Assembly: GCF_002949795.1 (NCBI RefSeq)
Contig: NZ_CP026692.1
Span: 3,952,545 to 4,016,544, forward strand
Source: Nostoc sp. 'Lobaria pulmonaria (5183) cyanobiont'
Lineage (GTDB): Bacteria; Cyanobacteriota; Cyanobacteriia; Cyanobacteriales; Nostocaceae
Direction of reading: 5' to 3'
Length of the DNA stretch: 64,000 bases
Shown here: positions 25,685-36,491 of the stretch, piece after piece
How positions within the stretch are numbered: the stretch's first letter is position 1
Layout: the number at the start of each line of letters is the position of its first letter
Translations under genes and position numbers: made by a program
Notes under the pieces: generated by a model
The model's database searches: none
The model's input: the letters and a program-made list of their open reading frames with translations, nothing else
What the model was told of the DNA's origin: nothing

Positions 25685-27826
25685 ATGCCAAAACAAATTA
25701 TCATCGCGGAGCAGCACCAAATTGCTGCGGTTTTTTCTGAAGATCAAATACAGGAACTTGTTGTTGCTACAGGTCATCATCAAATAGGTGATATCTACTT
25801 AGGAGTAGTAGAAAACGTATTACCTGGGATAGATGCGGCTTTTGTCAATATTGGCGACCCAGAGCGCAACGGTTTTATTCACGTCACCGACTTGGGGCCA
25901 TTGAAGCTCAAGCGTACTGCAGCGGCAATTACAGAACTACTAGCACCACAACAGAAAGTTTTGGTGCAAGTAATGAAAGAGCCAACGGGCACAAAAGGGC
26001 CTAGACTCACGGGTAATATTACTTTACCCGGACGCTACGTAGTACTGATGCCCTATGGTCGGGGCGTAAATTTATCCCGACGGATTAAAAGTGAAAGTGA
26101 GCGCAACCGTTTACGAGCACTGGCGATTTTGGTCAAACCGGCGGGAATGGGTTTGCTTGTGCGTACAGAAGCAGAAGGCAAACCTGAAGAAGCGATTATG
26201 GAAGATTTGGAGTTGCTGCAAAAGCAATGGGAGGCTATCCAGCAGGAAGCCCATTCCACCCGTGCTCCAGCACTGCTCAACCGAGATGATGACTTTATCC
26301 AGCGCGTATTGCGGGATATGTACGGCGCGGATGTCAATCGGATTGTCGTAGATTCTAGTACTGGTTTGAAGCGCGTCAAACAGTACTTGCAGAATTGGAG
26401 TGGCGGTCAAACACCGCAGGGATTGTTGATTGACCATCATCGCGATCGCTCCCCAATTTTAGAGTACTTCCGCATCACTGCTGCCATTCGAGAAGCCCTA
26501 AAACCAAGGGTAGACCTACCTTCTGGCGGTTACATTATCATCGAACCGACGGAGGCATTAACTGTAATCGATGTTAACTCTGGTTCCTTCACGCGATCGG
26601 CAACTGCTAGAGAAACAGTTTTGTGGACAAACTGCGAAGCCGCAACAGAAATTGCTCGCCAGTTGCGTCTGCGAAATATCGCCGGGGTGATCGTCGTTGA
26701 TTTTATCGATATGGAATCGCGACGCGACCAACTGCAAGTTCTCGAACACTTTAATAAAGCACTCAAAGCAGACAAAGCTCGTCCTCAGATTGCCCAACTT
26801 ACCGAACTGGGTTTAGTAGAACTGACCCGCAAACGTCAGGGCCAAAATATCTACGAATTGTTTGGGGAAACTTGCCCCACCTGTGGCGGTTTAGGACATA
26901 CTGTGCGTCTGCCTGGAGAAATCGAAAACCGATTACCGATACCGGCTGAGACACCAGAGCGCGAGCGTTTTGTATCCTTGCCTCACCGAGAACCACGTCA
27001 GCCATCTGCCCGCATCCCAGAACCACGAGAAACCTATGATGGATTTGGGGAAGCATTTGACGGCGACTCGGAATTGAGCAACCTCAATCTGATCAATCAT
27101 CCTAGTTATCAAGAACTTAATGATAAGCGTCGTACCCGGACTCGCCGTAGTCGAATTGGTGTTAATGGGTTAAACGGGAAAGATGAATCTCGGATTGTTC
27201 CCAACCCCCTGGCTTTTGTTAACGAGCCAGATTTAGACCTGGATATAGAACCAGAACTAGGAGTTGCGCCAGAAATTCCCTCACCCACCCTTGGTAAACC
27301 AGGTTGGAGTGAAAGAGTAGAGCGCACTAAAATTATCAAGGCAGAACCAGTTAAACCAGTGGTAGAACCACCGGAGATTAGAACTGTAGAAATGAGCCTC
27401 CAAGAACAGGATATATTTGCTTTGATGGGAATATCTCCTTTGGTGAAGTTAGAGCAAGAGGTTAAAAATACCAAGTCTGTGATTATTAATGTGATTCAGC
27501 CCGGTCAACAGCCAACGACCCCAATTGAATCAACCTCAGAATCAACTATTGTCCAAAAAGCAACACCTGAAATAATCACTATTGCCCAAAAGGCAACACC
27601 GGAAATAACTGCAAGCAAAATACCGACACCAAAAGTTATTGAGCCAGAACAAAAATCTTTGATTGAAGAGACAACTGAACCATCGGAGTTGACTGTGAAT
27701 CCTTCGGGACGCTTGTCTGCGAAAGCCGCAGCCGCGAACGAGATCGCAGATGAAAGTGAAGCTAATAGTAGCGCCACAGCCAGCCGTCGCCGCCGTCGTC
27801 GTTCCTCAGCGATCGAGGATAATTAA
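25685..27826 (+). CDS. rne: Ribonuclease E/G
   Basis: 713 residues. It initiates mRNA decay and processes RNA. The S1 domain (GDIYLGVVENVLPGIDAAFVN) is near residue 35-55, followed by the RNase E/G catalytic region with the metal-binding DVNSGSFT (about 295-302) and VVDFIDM. The zinc-link CPTCGG (about 398-403) follows. The C-terminal third is disordered and short compared with enterobacterial RNase E. It ends in RRRRRRSSA, the nonapeptide reported in cyanobacteria to recruit polynucleotide phosphorylase. rnhB starts 8 bp after the stop, so the two form an operon. Confidence 0.96.
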   Translation: MPKQIIIAEQHQIAAVFSEDQIQELVVATGHHQIGDIYLGVVENVLPGIDAAFVNIGDPERNGFIHVTDLGPLKLKRTAAAITELLAPQQKVLVQVMKEPTGTKGPRLTGNITLPGRYVVLMPYGRGVNLSRRIKSESERNRLRALAILVKPAGMGLLVRTEAEGKPEEAIMEDLELLQKQWEAIQQEAHSTRAPALLNRDDDFIQRVLRDMYGADVNRIVVDSSTGLKRVKQYLQNWSGGQTPQGLLIDHHRDRSPILEYFRITAAIREALKPRVDLPSGGYIIIEPTEALTVIDVNSGSFTRSATARETVLWTNCEAATEIARQLRLRNIAGVIVVDFIDMESRRDQLQVLEHFNKALKADKARPQIAQLTELGLVELTRKRQGQNIYELFGETCPTCGGLGHTVRLPGEIENRLPIPAETPERERFVSLPHREPRQPSARIPEPRETYDGFGEAFDGDSELSNLNLINHPSYQELNDKRRTRTRRSRIGVNGLNGKDESRIVPNPLAFVNEPDLDLDIEPELGVAPEIPSPTLGKPGWSERVERTKIIKAEPVKPVVEPPEIRTVEMSLQEQDIFALMGISPLVKLEQEVKNTKSVIINVIQPGQQPTTPIESTSESTIVQKATPEIITIAQKATPEITASKIPTPKVIEPEQKSLIEETTEPSELTVNPSGRLSAKAAAANEIADESEANSSATASRRRRRRSSAIEDN

Positions 27827-27834
27827 TTTACTTT

Positions 27835-28491
27835 ATGGTAGAAACATCGCCAACACCTTTGGAACAATCCACTTGGTTGGAGTTTTCTACCTTGTCAGGG
27901 ATTCCAGGGTTGGTTGCAGGTGTGGATGAAGTAGGGCGAGGCGCTCTGTTTGGCCCTGTGGTGGCGGCAGCAGTGATCCTACCAGATCGCGCTTTGCCAA
28001 TACTGATAGCAGCTAAAATCAAAGACAGTAAAAAGTTGTCTAGTTCTCGGAGAACTCAGCTAGCGCAGCAAATTTGTGAGCTAGCTATAGACTGGAAAAT
28101 AGGGTTTGCTTCTACTGCCGAAATTGACAAGATAAATATTTTGCAAGCAACGCTGTTAGCAATGAGGCGGGCTGTGCTGAAGTTAAAGGTACAGCCGGCA
28201 CTTTGCTTGATTGACGGCAATCAGTCCATCAAAGATTTGCTATTGCCGCAACAAACAATAGTTAAAGGGGACGAGCGATCGCTCGCTATTGCCTCTGCTA
28301 GTATTGTCGCTAAGGTTTGGCGTGACGATCTGATAATGCGTCTAGCACTAAAATACCCTATGTACAATCTGGAGTGTAACAAGGGTTATGGTAGCCAGCG
28401 GCATTTGCTGGCTTTGCAACAATACGGTTCCTCGCCCTTACACCGTCAGTCTTTTCGTCCTTGCCAAATCAAAGGTCTGAGTGTTGAGTGA
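27835..28491 (+). CDS. rnhB: Ribonuclease HII
   Basis: 218 residues. It removes ribonucleotides from DNA and RNA-DNA hybrids. The catalytic Asp-Glu-Asp set is present: GVDEVGRGALFGP supplies the first Asp and Glu, CLIDGNQ the third acidic residue, and KGDERSLAIASASIVAKVWRD the fourth. The GSPLHRQSF C-terminal block is typical. It starts 8 bp after rne. Downstream lies an EcoRI-site-rich repeat (CAGAATTCA and GAATTCTG units). Confidence 0.95.
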   Translation: MVETSPTPLEQSTWLEFSTLSGIPGLVAGVDEVGRGALFGPVVAAAVILPDRALPILIAAKIKDSKKLSSSRRTQLAQQICELAIDWKIGFASTAEIDKINILQATLLAMRRAVLKLKVQPALCLIDGNQSIKDLLLPQQTIVKGDERSLAIASASIVAKVWRDDLIMRLALKYPMYNLECNKGYGSQRHLLALQQYGSSPLHRQSFRPCQIKGLSVE

Positions 28492-28499
28492 TTGAAGAA

Positions 28500-28660
28500 G
28501 AATACAGAATTCAGAATGAATTAGTCGAGGAAACCCTGGGGGATCTTGCTACAGACCTTCCACTAATTACAGAATTCAATTCTGAATTCTGGCTGCTGAC
28601 TCCTGAATTCTGTTTGTTTAAAAATTACTCAGCATTCAGGATTGGGAATTCAGTACTATC
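28500..28660. repeat. GAATTC-rich palindromic repeat downstream of rnhB
   Basis: Units such as ACAGAATTCAATTCTGAATT and CCTGAATTCTG recur between 28503 and 28655, near the stop codon of the DUF1997 gene on the other strand. The region is convergent, and the inverted units could act as a terminator, although no T-run is seen. Confidence 0.55.
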
Positions 28661-29212
28661 ACTGTCAAGTCCTCTATCTTTGGTTTGTGATATTACCCAG
28701 TAACTATAATCTGTCAAAAGTTGATTTAATAAACGTTGCTTGACCGACAACAGCACGCTTTTGAGCAAACCATTACCAGTAGCTTCTAAAATCGGCTTAG
28801 GAGTGAAGGAAAATGGCGGTGGGAAATCCACCAGCACTTCTAAATCAGCTTTTCCTTGGAGGCGAGTGCCAGTGCTAAACTCTTTGGGAGACAAATACCC
28901 TTTTAAATTGAGAGCAAAGCGCTGGTTAATATACTCGAAACCTAAAATTTCACAGTTGAGCGATCGCAAATAAATTATTCCATTTGATTCTGCCCAGACT
29001 CTCATGTCTACAGTAGGTTGAATACTCAATGACATAAAAGTCAGCGGACGCATTTTCAAGCGAAATACTTCCTCAGAAAGCTGCTGAATCCGGCTATTGT
29101 CAACCAAAGCCTTAACTAGACGTTGAGGCTGACGCAAGTAGTGCTGAATGGGAATAGGCTGCTCTGGAACAGCGATTTCAACCGATTGAGAGGCAGTAAA
29201 CCGGGTAGCCAT
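28625..29212 (-). CDS. DUF1997-family protein
   Basis: 195 residues. The core (YLRQPQRLVKALVDNSRIQQLSE, VWAESNGIIYLRS, GFEYINQRFALNLKGYLSP, LEVLVDFPPPFSFTPKPILEATGNGLL) fits DUF1997, a START-like lipid-binding fold family of cyanobacteria and plastids. Function unknown. The last 10 residues (STEFPILNAE) are encoded in the GAATTC repeat tract. It lies between rnhB and pheA, an order I recall from Anabaena. Confidence 0.85.
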   Translation of the reverse strand: MATRFTASQSVEIAVPEQPIPIQHYLRQPQRLVKALVDNSRIQQLSEEVFRLKMRPLTFMSLSIQPTVDMRVWAESNGIIYLRSLNCEILGFEYINQRFALNLKGYLSPKEFSTGTRLQGKADLEVLVDFPPPFSFTPKPILEATGNGLLKSVLLSVKQRLLNQLLTDYSYWVISQTKDRGLDSDSTEFPILNAE

Positions 29213-29677
29213 GAGCTAATAAAAATATCTGTTTCTTAATTTTAATATTTTTTAACAACTTAGTTCTGATTATTATAAAAGTACAAAATTTATTGACTAT
29301 AAAAACGATTGTTGCTTATCAGCTATACATCATTAGCAAAAAGTTGGTAGGCTCATTCTATCTTTAGTTCAAGAAATATAGATTAAAATTTAAGTCTTGA
29401 CACAAAATCCAGAATATGATTATTGATTTTGGTATAAACCAATATCATTGCTCTTAAATCTTCAGAGGGATTTAGCAGAAAAAACTGCTAGCAAATCTAT
29501 CTGCTAGAAGACTGATTTCCATAACTTGTTTTTTTAGATACATATTTCCTTCTATCCCTTTAGTGCGTAAATTTTAGAGATAACAGTGTTTAGTAAGAGT
29601 AGATGTTGGATATATTTGCCAAACCAAAATATTATAATCTCTGTTTACGCATTAAACTAGCAACTCAAGGCTAAAAC
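29213..29677. other. Divergent intergenic region, no gene seen
   Basis: 465 bp, AT-rich, between DUF1997 (minus) and pheA (plus). It must hold both promoters. I saw no strong hairpin or operator. Confidence 0.5.
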
Positions 29678-30553
29678 ATGACTTTATCGATCGCACATTT
29701 AGGGCCTCCCGGCACTTACACAGAACAAGCAGCTGTTTTTTATGTCAACTGGTTGAGCAAAAGTACGGGAAGTGAAGCTATATTATGCCCCTATCCCACT
29801 ATCCCTCAATCACTGCACGCCGTTGCTAATGGTCAAGCTCACTTGGCTGTTGTGCCAGTAGAAAATTCTATTGAAGGGAGTGTGACTACAACAATGGATA
29901 CACTATGGCAGTTGGACAGTTTGCGTATTCAGTTGGCTTTGGTATTACCCATTGCCCATACGTTAATTTCCTGTGCGTCTAATTTAAATAGGATTAAAAC
30001 TGTTTACTCCCACCCGCAAGCTTTGGCACAATGTCAGGGATGGTTAGAGCAGTTTCTCTCAACAGTAGAGATTATTCCCAGTAATTCCACAACCGAAGCA
30101 CTACAGCGATTGGAGCAAGATACAACAACGGCAGCGATCGCTTCTAGTAGAGCAGCTCAACTTTACAACCTACCGATACTTGCTAGTGGTATCAACGACA
30201 ATCCAGAAAACTTTACTCGTTTTTGGGTAGTAAGTCAGGGGGAAGTGGACGCTGGATACCAGGCAACAAAAGCGCCTGCTAGTCACACATCACTGGCTTT
30301 TAGTATGCCTGCCAACACACCCGGAGCATTGGTAAAACCTTTGCAAATATTTGCTCAACTGGGAATTAACCTCAGTCGGATTGAATCTCGTCCAACGAAG
30401 CGATCGCTAGGCGAATACTTGTTTTTCATGGATTTAGAAGCAGATGTCAAGGAAGCACAAATGCAATCTGCTTTAGCAGAATTAATTACTCACACAGAGA
30501 TTTTAAAAATTCTTGGCGCTTACAATGTTTTACCGATCGCCACCCTTACTTGA
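29678..30553 (+). CDS. pheA: Prephenate dehydratase
   Basis: 291 residues, the monofunctional form without chorismate mutase. It converts prephenate to phenylpyruvate in phenylalanine synthesis. Visible motifs are LGPPGTYTEQAA (start of the catalytic domain), VVPVENSIEGSV, NSTTEALQRL and NFTRFWVVS with the catalytic Thr-Arg-Phe. The C-terminal ACT domain has the phenylalanine-binding ESRP motif (INLSRIESRPTKRSLGEYLF), so feedback control is expected. Transcribed alone on the plus strand. Confidence 0.95.
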   Translation: MTLSIAHLGPPGTYTEQAAVFYVNWLSKSTGSEAILCPYPTIPQSLHAVANGQAHLAVVPVENSIEGSVTTTMDTLWQLDSLRIQLALVLPIAHTLISCASNLNRIKTVYSHPQALAQCQGWLEQFLSTVEIIPSNSTTEALQRLEQDTTTAAIASSRAAQLYNLPILASGINDNPENFTRFWVVSQGEVDAGYQATKAPASHTSLAFSMPANTPGALVKPLQIFAQLGINLSRIESRPTKRSLGEYLFFMDLEADVKEAQMQSALAELITHTEILKILGAYNVLPIATLT

Positions 30554-30631
30554 AAAGTTAAGAGTTATCTGTTTGGGACTAGAAATTATAAGTTGTCAAT
30601 CTTTTATTTTTTGTTATTTCTTTCTAATTCC

Positions 30632-31279
30632 TCACTTTTCACTAAATGTGTCTTTGAGAACAGCGCGAGCTGCCAAGTGATTCCGAGTAGAAGTTAAAAT
30701 TTCTGCTTCCCGCTCTAGACGAGTTACAGTATCTTGCATTTCTAACAATAATTGCTGCTCTGCGGCGACACCATAAAGATTACTGGCTACCCAATAAGAT
30801 AACTCTGTTGGTAAATCGGGCAAATCTTCTGGCAGTTCGATATTTTGTTCGGTTAATTTGGCTGACAGACGCACTACATCTCGCAGTAGTTGTTCTACTT
30901 CAGTTGATAAAGGTCGCAAATCTTTAGTTGGTGGTTGATCTTCTATCCACTCAACTAAGCCAACCCGGTATGGCTTTTCACGAACATACTCTAATACACG
31001 AAATCTTTGCTGCCCTAAAGTCATCATCTTGATCCGATCGTCTGGCAGCCGTTGGTGATGAATGATTTCGGCACAGCAACCAGTGTTTGCAATTGTACCT
31101 TTGACTGGATCAAACATCAAAACACCGAACCTGCGATCGCTCTCCAAAATCGTGTTCATCATGATTCGGTAGCGAAATTCAAAGATGTGCAGGGGTAATG
31201 GCCTAGTAGGAAACAGAACTACTTCGGGTAACGGGAACAGAGGTAGTTCGCGAACTGCAATTTTAGAAGATGATGTCAT
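30632..31279 (-). CDS. Lon N-terminal (substrate-binding) domain protein
   Basis: 215 residues: a stand-alone LON-N domain without ATPase or protease parts. VRELPLFPLPEVVLFPTRPLPLHIFE, RYRIMMNTIL and RLPDDRIKMMTLGQQRFRVLEY are the family blocks; LLLEMQDTVTRLEREAEILTSTRNH ends the helical part. The partner protease is unknown. It sits just downstream of the str operon on the same strand, about 220 bp after rpsJ, with a terminator between them. Confidence 0.9.
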   Translation of the reverse strand: MTSSSKIAVRELPLFPLPEVVLFPTRPLPLHIFEFRYRIMMNTILESDRRFGVLMFDPVKGTIANTGCCAEIIHHQRLPDDRIKMMTLGQQRFRVLEYVREKPYRVGLVEWIEDQPPTKDLRPLSTEVEQLLRDVVRLSAKLTEQNIELPEDLPDLPTELSYWVASNLYGVAAEQQLLLEMQDTVTRLEREAEILTSTRNHLAARAVLKDTFSEK

Positions 31280-31375
31280 TGTTATTTTGCGATAAACTTA
31301 ATCTTTAAAATTTCTTTTTCTCTGCTTTTCCCGTACTTTACCTACATTCTATCATTTCTATCATTTGTTTCCTAG

Positions 31376-31411
31376 CTAAATAAAAGCCCTGAGATATATT
31401 TCTTCAGGGCT
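31376..31411 (-). terminator. Terminator downstream of rpsJ
   Basis: On the minus strand AGCCCTGA pairs with TCAGGGCT around an 11-nt loop and is followed by TTTATTT. It lies about 90 bp past the rpsJ stop and probably ends the str operon transcript. Confidence 0.75.
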
Positions 31412-31500
31412 ATGTAAATATTCATACTAATGTAATTTGTCTTTTGTCCTTTGTCCTTCGTCCTTTGCTAATGACAAATGACCAATTACTAATGACTAAA

Positions 31501-31818
31501 TTAAAGTTTGACTTCGATATCTACGCCCGATGGTAGATCCAATTTCATCAGGGCATCAATAGTCTTAGAAGAGGGCTGGTAAATGTCAATAATCCGGCGA
31601 TGAGTACGGGTTTCAAAGTGCTCCCGTGAATCTTTATCTACGTGGGGCGATCGCAGCACACAATAGATCCGGCGTTTTGTTGGTAAAGGAATTGGGCCTA
31701 TAGCTGTAGCGTTGGTGCGGTTAGCTGTGTCTACAATCTTCTCGCAAGATGTATCTAATAAGCGCCTGTCAAAGGCTTGTAAGCGGATTCTAATCTTCTG
31801 CTGCTGTAGAGTTGCCAT
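31501..31818 (-). CDS. rpsJ: 30S ribosomal protein S10
   Basis: 105 residues. [32 protein letters not shown] and the [25 protein letters not shown] loop are diagnostic of S10, which is also the NusE antitermination factor. It is the last gene of the minus-strand str operon, 180 bp after tuf, with a hairpin and repeats in the gap. Confidence 0.97.
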   Translation of the reverse strand: MATLQQQKIRIRLQAFDRRLLDTSCEKIVDTANRTNATAIGPIPLPTKRRIYCVLRSPHVDKDSREHFETRTHRRIIDIYQPSSKTIDALMKLDLPSGVDIEVKL

Positions 31819-31940
31819 CTTTAATTTTCCAGGTTCTGCGTAATTAGGGGAGTATTACAGGTTAAAGGTTACAGGGTAAAGGTTACAGAAAACTATTACC
31901 TGTCCCCTGTAACCTATTACCTTATTTATAGAGGGAAGAG

Positions 31941-31982
31941 AAAGGAGCAGAGAGGCAAAATACATACCATCTCTGCTCCTTT
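31941..31982 (-). other. Perfect 13-bp hairpin between tuf and rpsJ
   Basis: AAAGGAGCAGAGA at 31941-31953 and its exact reverse complement at 31970-31982 enclose a 16-nt loop, 19 bp past the tuf stop. On the minus strand the stem ends in TTT. It may be a partial terminator or an RNA-processing/stability element lowering rpsJ relative to tuf. A GGTTAAAGGTTACAGGG repeat follows. Confidence 0.6.
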
Positions 31983-32000
31983 GTTATGAGCAAAAAGGTG

Positions 32001-33230
32001 CTACTTGATAATTTTGGAGACGACACCAGCACCGATGGTGCGACCACCTTCGCGGATAGCGAAGCGCATTCCTTGTTCAATCGCGATCGCGTTGATCAAT
32101 TCTACTGTCATCTTGATGCGATCGCCTGGCATTACCATTTCTACTTCTTTGCCTTCATCGGAGGTGTAGGCTTTGATGGTACCAGTTACATCAGTTGTCC
32201 GTACGTAGAACTGGGGACGGTAGCCAGCGAAAAATGGAGTTTTACGACCACCTTCTTTTTCTGTTAAGACATAAACCTCACCTTCAAATTCATTGTGAGG
32301 TTTAATCGAACCAGGTTTGGCAATGACCATACCCCGTTCAATATCAGCCTTCTGGATACCCCGGAGTAGTACGCCAGCATTATCCCCAGCCATACCTTGG
32401 TCGAGACTCTTTTTGAACATCTCAATACCAGTTACGGTAGTGGCGCGAGTATCTCTGATACCTACTAGTTCAACGTTATCGCCAACTTTGACTACACCCC
32501 GCTCAATCCGACCGGTGGCGACAGTACCACGACCTGTAATTGAGAACACGTCTTCTACAGCCATCAGGAAGGGTTTATCAACATCCCGCTCAGGAGTGGG
32601 GATGTAAGAATCTACAGCATCCATCAATTCGTAGATTTTGTCTACCCATGGATTTTCACCGCGTTGGGTCTTAGGATTCTTGGTCATTGCTTCTAGAGCT
32701 TGTAGACCAGAGCCTTTGACGATGGGGATATCGTCACCAGGGAAATCATAACTGCTTAACAGTTCTCTCAGTTCTAGTTCTACTAGTTCCAAAAGTTCTG
32801 GGTCATCCATCAAATCTTCTTTGTTCAAGAAGACAACCAGACTGGGAACGCCTACCTGTTTTGCCAACAGAATGTGTTCGCGGGTTTGGGGCATAGGGCC
32901 ATCGGTAGCAGCAACTACCAGGATACCTCCGTCCATCTGGGCAGCACCGGTGATCATGTTCTTCACATAGTCAGCGTGTCCTGGACAGTCTACGTGAGCA
33001 TAGTGCCGACTTGCGGTTTCATACTCTACGTGAGCGGTATTGATGGTAATACCCCGTGCCTTTTCTTCTGGGGCATTATCGATTTGATCGTAGCCTTTAG
33101 CTATAGCTTGACCCATAGCAGCCAAGGTCATGGTGATGGCTGCTGTCAAGGTAGTTTTACCGTGGTCAACGTGGCCAACTGTACCGATATTGATGTGGGG
33201 TTTATTCCTTTCAAACTTTGCGCGTGCCAT
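32001..33230 (-). CDS. tuf: Elongation factor Tu
   Basis: 409 residues, the cyanobacterial length. It delivers aminoacyl-tRNA to the ribosome. G1 [11 protein letters not shown]2 RGITI, G3 [12 protein letters not shown] and G4 NKEDLMDD are intact, and domains II and III follow ([28 protein letters not shown]). It lies 23 bp after fusA. Confidence 0.98.
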   Translation of the reverse strand: MARAKFERNKPHINIGTVGHVDHGKTTLTAAITMTLAAMGQAIAKGYDQIDNAPEEKARGITINTAHVEYETASRHYAHVDCPGHADYVKNMITGAAQMDGGILVVAATDGPMPQTREHILLAKQVGVPSLVVFLNKEDLMDDPELLELVELELRELLSSYDFPGDDIPIVKGSGLQALEAMTKNPKTQRGENPWVDKIYELMDAVDSYIPTPERDVDKPFLMAVEDVFSITGRGTVATGRIERGVVKVGDNVELVGIRDTRATTVTGIEMFKKSLDQGMAGDNAGVLLRGIQKADIERGMVIAKPGSIKPHNEFEGEVYVLTEKEGGRKTPFFAGYRPQFYVRTTDVTGTIKAYTSDEGKEVEMVMPGDRIKMTVELINAIAIEQGMRFAIREGGRTIGAGVVSKIIK

Positions 33231-33253
33231 GAATGCTCATTTCCTTATTTTAA

Positions 33254-35332
33254 CTAAGCGTTCCCTTTGCTTTTTGCAATGATAGTTTCAGCTACGCTGC
33301 GAGGCACCTCTTCGTAGTGGCTGAACTCCATCGTGAAGATACCCCGACCTTGCGTCTTTGAACGGATATCAGTGGCGTAGCCAAACATGGTCGCTAGTGG
33401 AACTTTGGATGCGACCTTAGCGAGTCCCTGTTCAGTGCTTTGGCTTTCAATCTGCCCTCGGCGGGAGATGAGGTCGCCAATGACGTTCCCGATATAGTCT
33501 TCAGGAACTTCAACCTCAACTTTCATCATAGGCTCTAAGAGGACGGGTGAAGCTTTCAGCACAGCCTCTTTCATCGCCATTGAGCCGGCGATTTTGAAAG
33601 CCATTTCCGAAGAGTCTACATCGTGGTATGACCCATCAATTAGCGTCGCTTTGACGTCAATCAACGGATATCCAGCTAGAACACCGGATTCACAGCTTTC
33701 TTTCATTCCTTGTTCTGCGGGGCCAACGTACTCTTTAGGTACTGTACCGCCGGCAATTTTGGAGACGAATTCAAAACCAGTACCGGGTTCTCCAGGCTCC
33801 AAATTGATCACAACGTGACCGTATTGACCTTTACCACCACTTTGGCGGATGAATTTGCCTTCAATTTTGCTCACAGCTTTCCGAATTGTTTCCCGGTAAG
33901 CTACTTGCGGCGCACCTACATTCGCTTCCACCTTGAATTCTCGTAACATCCGGTCTACTAGAATTTCTAGGTGTAGCTCTCCCATCCCCGCGATCACGGT
34001 TTGGTTTGTTTCCGGATCGACGCGGACACGGAAGGTGGGGTCTTCTTCTGAGAGAGATTGCAGAGCCTTGGACAGCTTGTCCATGTCATTCTTAGTTTTG
34101 GGTTCAACCGCCACCGAGATCACAGGCTCAGGAATGAATAGGGATTCCAAAATTACTGGCGATCCATCATCACAGAGCGTGTCACCTGTCAAGGTGTCTT
34201 TCAATCCCAAAGCTGCTCCCAAATCACCCGCTCGCAGCTCATCGACATCTTGCCGATCGTCTGCTTTCATTAGAACTAAGCGGGAAATCCGTTCTTTTTT
34301 ATTCTTACTAGCGTTGAGTACGTAGCTGCCCTTTTTCAGGACACCAGAATAAACGCGAACAAATGTCAGGCGACCATAAGGGTCAGCCATAATCTTGAAT
34401 GCCAGAGCTGCTAGGGGTTCGTTGTCATCAGCCCGCCGCTCAATAGTATCGCCATTCGGCAGTAAGCCTTGAATTGGCGGTACTTCACTTGGCGCTGGCA
34501 AGTAATCAACAACGGCATCCAGCATCAGCTGTACGCCTTTGTTTTTGAATGCCGAACCGCAAAGTACTGGTACAATTGTCCCCGCAATTGTGCCTTTACG
34601 CAGGGCAGTCCGAACTTCCTGTTCTGTAAGTTCTTCGCCCTCGAAGTACTTAGTCATCAGAGCATCATCAGTTTCTGCCGCAGCTTCTATTAGCTTGGTG
34701 CGGAATTCGTCTACCTGCGCTTGCAATGCTTCCGGGATATCGGTTTCCTGGATATCGGTTCCTTGATCGTTTGCGTAAATATACGCACGCATTCGGACTA
34801 AATCAACGATGCCTTGGAAGTCGTTTTCACTACCAATTGGTAGTTGAATGGCGATCGCATTCGCCCGCAGGCGATCGCGGATTTGTTCGTGAACTTTATA
34901 AAAGTTCGCTCCGGTGCGATCCATCTTGTTGATAAAGGCTATCCGAGGAACTTTGTAGCGTTCTGCTTGCCGCCACACTGTCTCAGACTGCGGTTGCACG
35001 CCGCCCACAGAACAAAATACTGCGATTACACCATCCAACACGCGCATGGAACGCTCAACTTCAATTGTGAAGTCTACGTGGCCCGGAGTATCGATAATGT
35101 TAATTTGATGATCTTTCCAACTGGTACTGATCGCAGCAGCAGTAATGGTAATTCCCCGCTCCCGCTCCTGCTCCATCCAGTCTGTGACGGCAGTTCCTTC
35201 ATGAACTTCGCCAATTTTATGAATTATTCCAGAGTAAAATAATATTCTCTCTGTTGTTGTTGTTTTGCCCGCATCTATATGCGCCGCAATACCAATGTTG
35301 CGTACTTTCTCTAGCGGGATCGTGCGTGCCAC
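33254..35332 (-). CDS. fusA: Elongation factor G
   Basis: 692 residues. The translocation GTPase: [15 protein letters not shown] (G1), RGITITAAA (G2), [22 protein letters not shown] (G3), NKMDRTGA (G4). Domain IV contains the conserved GKGQYGHV and domain V follows. It lies in the usual place between rpsG and tuf of the str operon; cyanobacteria often have further EF-G paralogues, but this context marks the main one. Confidence 0.97.
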   Translation of the reverse strand: MARTIPLEKVRNIGIAAHIDAGKTTTTERILFYSGIIHKIGEVHEGTAVTDWMEQERERGITITAAAISTSWKDHQINIIDTPGHVDFTIEVERSMRVLDGVIAVFCSVGGVQPQSETVWRQAERYKVPRIAFINKMDRTGANFYKVHEQIRDRLRANAIAIQLPIGSENDFQGIVDLVRMRAYIYANDQGTDIQETDIPEALQAQVDEFRTKLIEAAAETDDALMTKYFEGEELTEQEVRTALRKGTIAGTIVPVLCGSAFKNKGVQLMLDAVVDYLPAPSEVPPIQGLLPNGDTIERRADDNEPLAALAFKIMADPYGRLTFVRVYSGVLKKGSYVLNASKNKKERISRLVLMKADDRQDVDELRAGDLGAALGLKDTLTGDTLCDDGSPVILESLFIPEPVISVAVEPKTKNDMDKLSKALQSLSEEDPTFRVRVDPETNQTVIAGMGELHLEILVDRMLREFKVEANVGAPQVAYRETIRKAVSKIEGKFIRQSGGKGQYGHVVINLEPGEPGTGFEFVSKIAGGTVPKEYVGPAEQGMKESCESGVLAGYPLIDVKATLIDGSYHDVDSSEMAFKIAGSMAMKEAVLKASPVLLEPMMKVEVEVPEDYIGNVIGDLISRRGQIESQSTEQGLAKVASKVPLATMFGYATDIRSKTQGRGIFTMEFSHYEEVPRSVAETIIAKSKGNA

Positions 35333-35470
35333 AGCTACCTCCTATAGTTTTTGCCTCATGATATCTTGTATATTACTCTTTGTTAAGATTCTATACTTTT
35401 ACGGAAAACCGTCTTCTTTTTGCAAATCCACGATATACCACTTTAGCAAGGCGATATATCGCTTTTTGAC

Positions 35471-35941
35471 TTAATAACGATAGTGGGCAAATGCTTTGTT
35501 AGCTTCTGCCATCCGGTGCGTTTCTTCGCGTTTCCGAATAGCATTGCCAGTTTCGTTGGCAGCATCCATTAATTCATTTGCCAATTTGCTTGCCATTGTC
35601 CGGCCTGGTCTGGAGCGGGAATATTGCACTAACCAACGCAGTGCTAGGGTAGTGCCCCGTTCTGTACGCACTTCCATTGGTACTTGGTAAGTTGCTCCAC
35701 CAACTCGCCGAGCTTTTACTTCTACTAAAGGCGTGGCATTTCGCACTGCTCTTTCAAAGGTTTCCAACGCACCAGCACCAGTGCGTTCTTCAATAGTTTT
35801 TAATGCATCATAAACAATGCGTGCGGCAAGTGATTTTTTGCCATGACGCATGATCCGTCTGATAATCATGCTCACAAGGCGACTGTTATATACGGAGTCA
35901 GACGGAACTGGGCGCCTTTGAATAACACCACGACGAGACAT
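35471..35941 (-). CDS. rpsG: 30S ribosomal protein S7
   Basis: 156 residues. It nucleates assembly of the 30S head. [62 protein letters not shown] and RWLVQYSR are diagnostic. fusA follows after about 140 bp. The distance to rpsL upstream (550 bp) is far longer than is usual in this operon. Confidence 0.97.
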   Translation of the reverse strand: MSRRGVIQRRPVPSDSVYNSRLVSMIIRRIMRHGKKSLAARIVYDALKTIEERTGAGALETFERAVRNATPLVEVKARRVGGATYQVPMEVRTERGTTLALRWLVQYSRSRPGRTMASKLANELMDAANETGNAIRKREETHRMAEANKAFAHYRY

Positions 35942-36491
35942 ACTTCACCTTTAATTCGGAATTGGCAACGAAATTATATGCTATCAGACACCGGAAACTA
36001 AAAGCTGTAAAACCCAATCTTCAGACTTTTTCAATTTTGTTTTCGACTGTTGCAGCAAGGCTGACCTATTGACTGCCAATTTTGGATTAGAGTTTTTGGT
36101 AGATGTTCCGACCACAAGGATTGGAAAAAATCAAACGTCTATAAGCCTCATACCCTTGTGGGTTCGACCAATCCAAAATTGCAAATCGCTCGACTGAGCG
36201 TAGTCGAAGTCTAAAATCCAAAATTCATTGACTTGCTACCTGCAACTAAATACTCAAGGCGACAACATTTTAAACCTTAATATCCAGATTAGAATTCTGC
36301 TGTGGGTTACAGCGTTATCCTCAGAACTTCTACACTTGCTCGCTTAGTGTAGGTGTAGCTTGCTTGATTTTTTAAACAAACTTGAGCAGCTTTCATAACT
36401 GCTCTTAGAACACAGACCCTGATAGTTTTTTGTCCTTGAGCGCTTCTTAAGTAGACGATCAATCGTGTTGGATGCGATTAATCGCCCAATC
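35942..36491. repeat. Repeat-filled 550-bp gap between rpsL and rpsG
   Basis: A large imperfect inverted repeat lies at about 36078-36186: CCAATTTTGGATT on the left matches AATCCAAAATTG on the right, and CCACAAGG/CCTTGTGG are inside it. A second hairpin unit, GACTGAGCGTAGTCGAAGTC, follows. No real gene is seen. The gap probably represents repeat insertion into the operon. Confidence 0.65.

Noticed and set aside
36100-36180. tRNA-like string GGGTTCGACCAATCC between rpsL and rpsG
   Set aside because: It is the right arm of an inverted repeat; no acceptor stem or anticodon arm could be formed.
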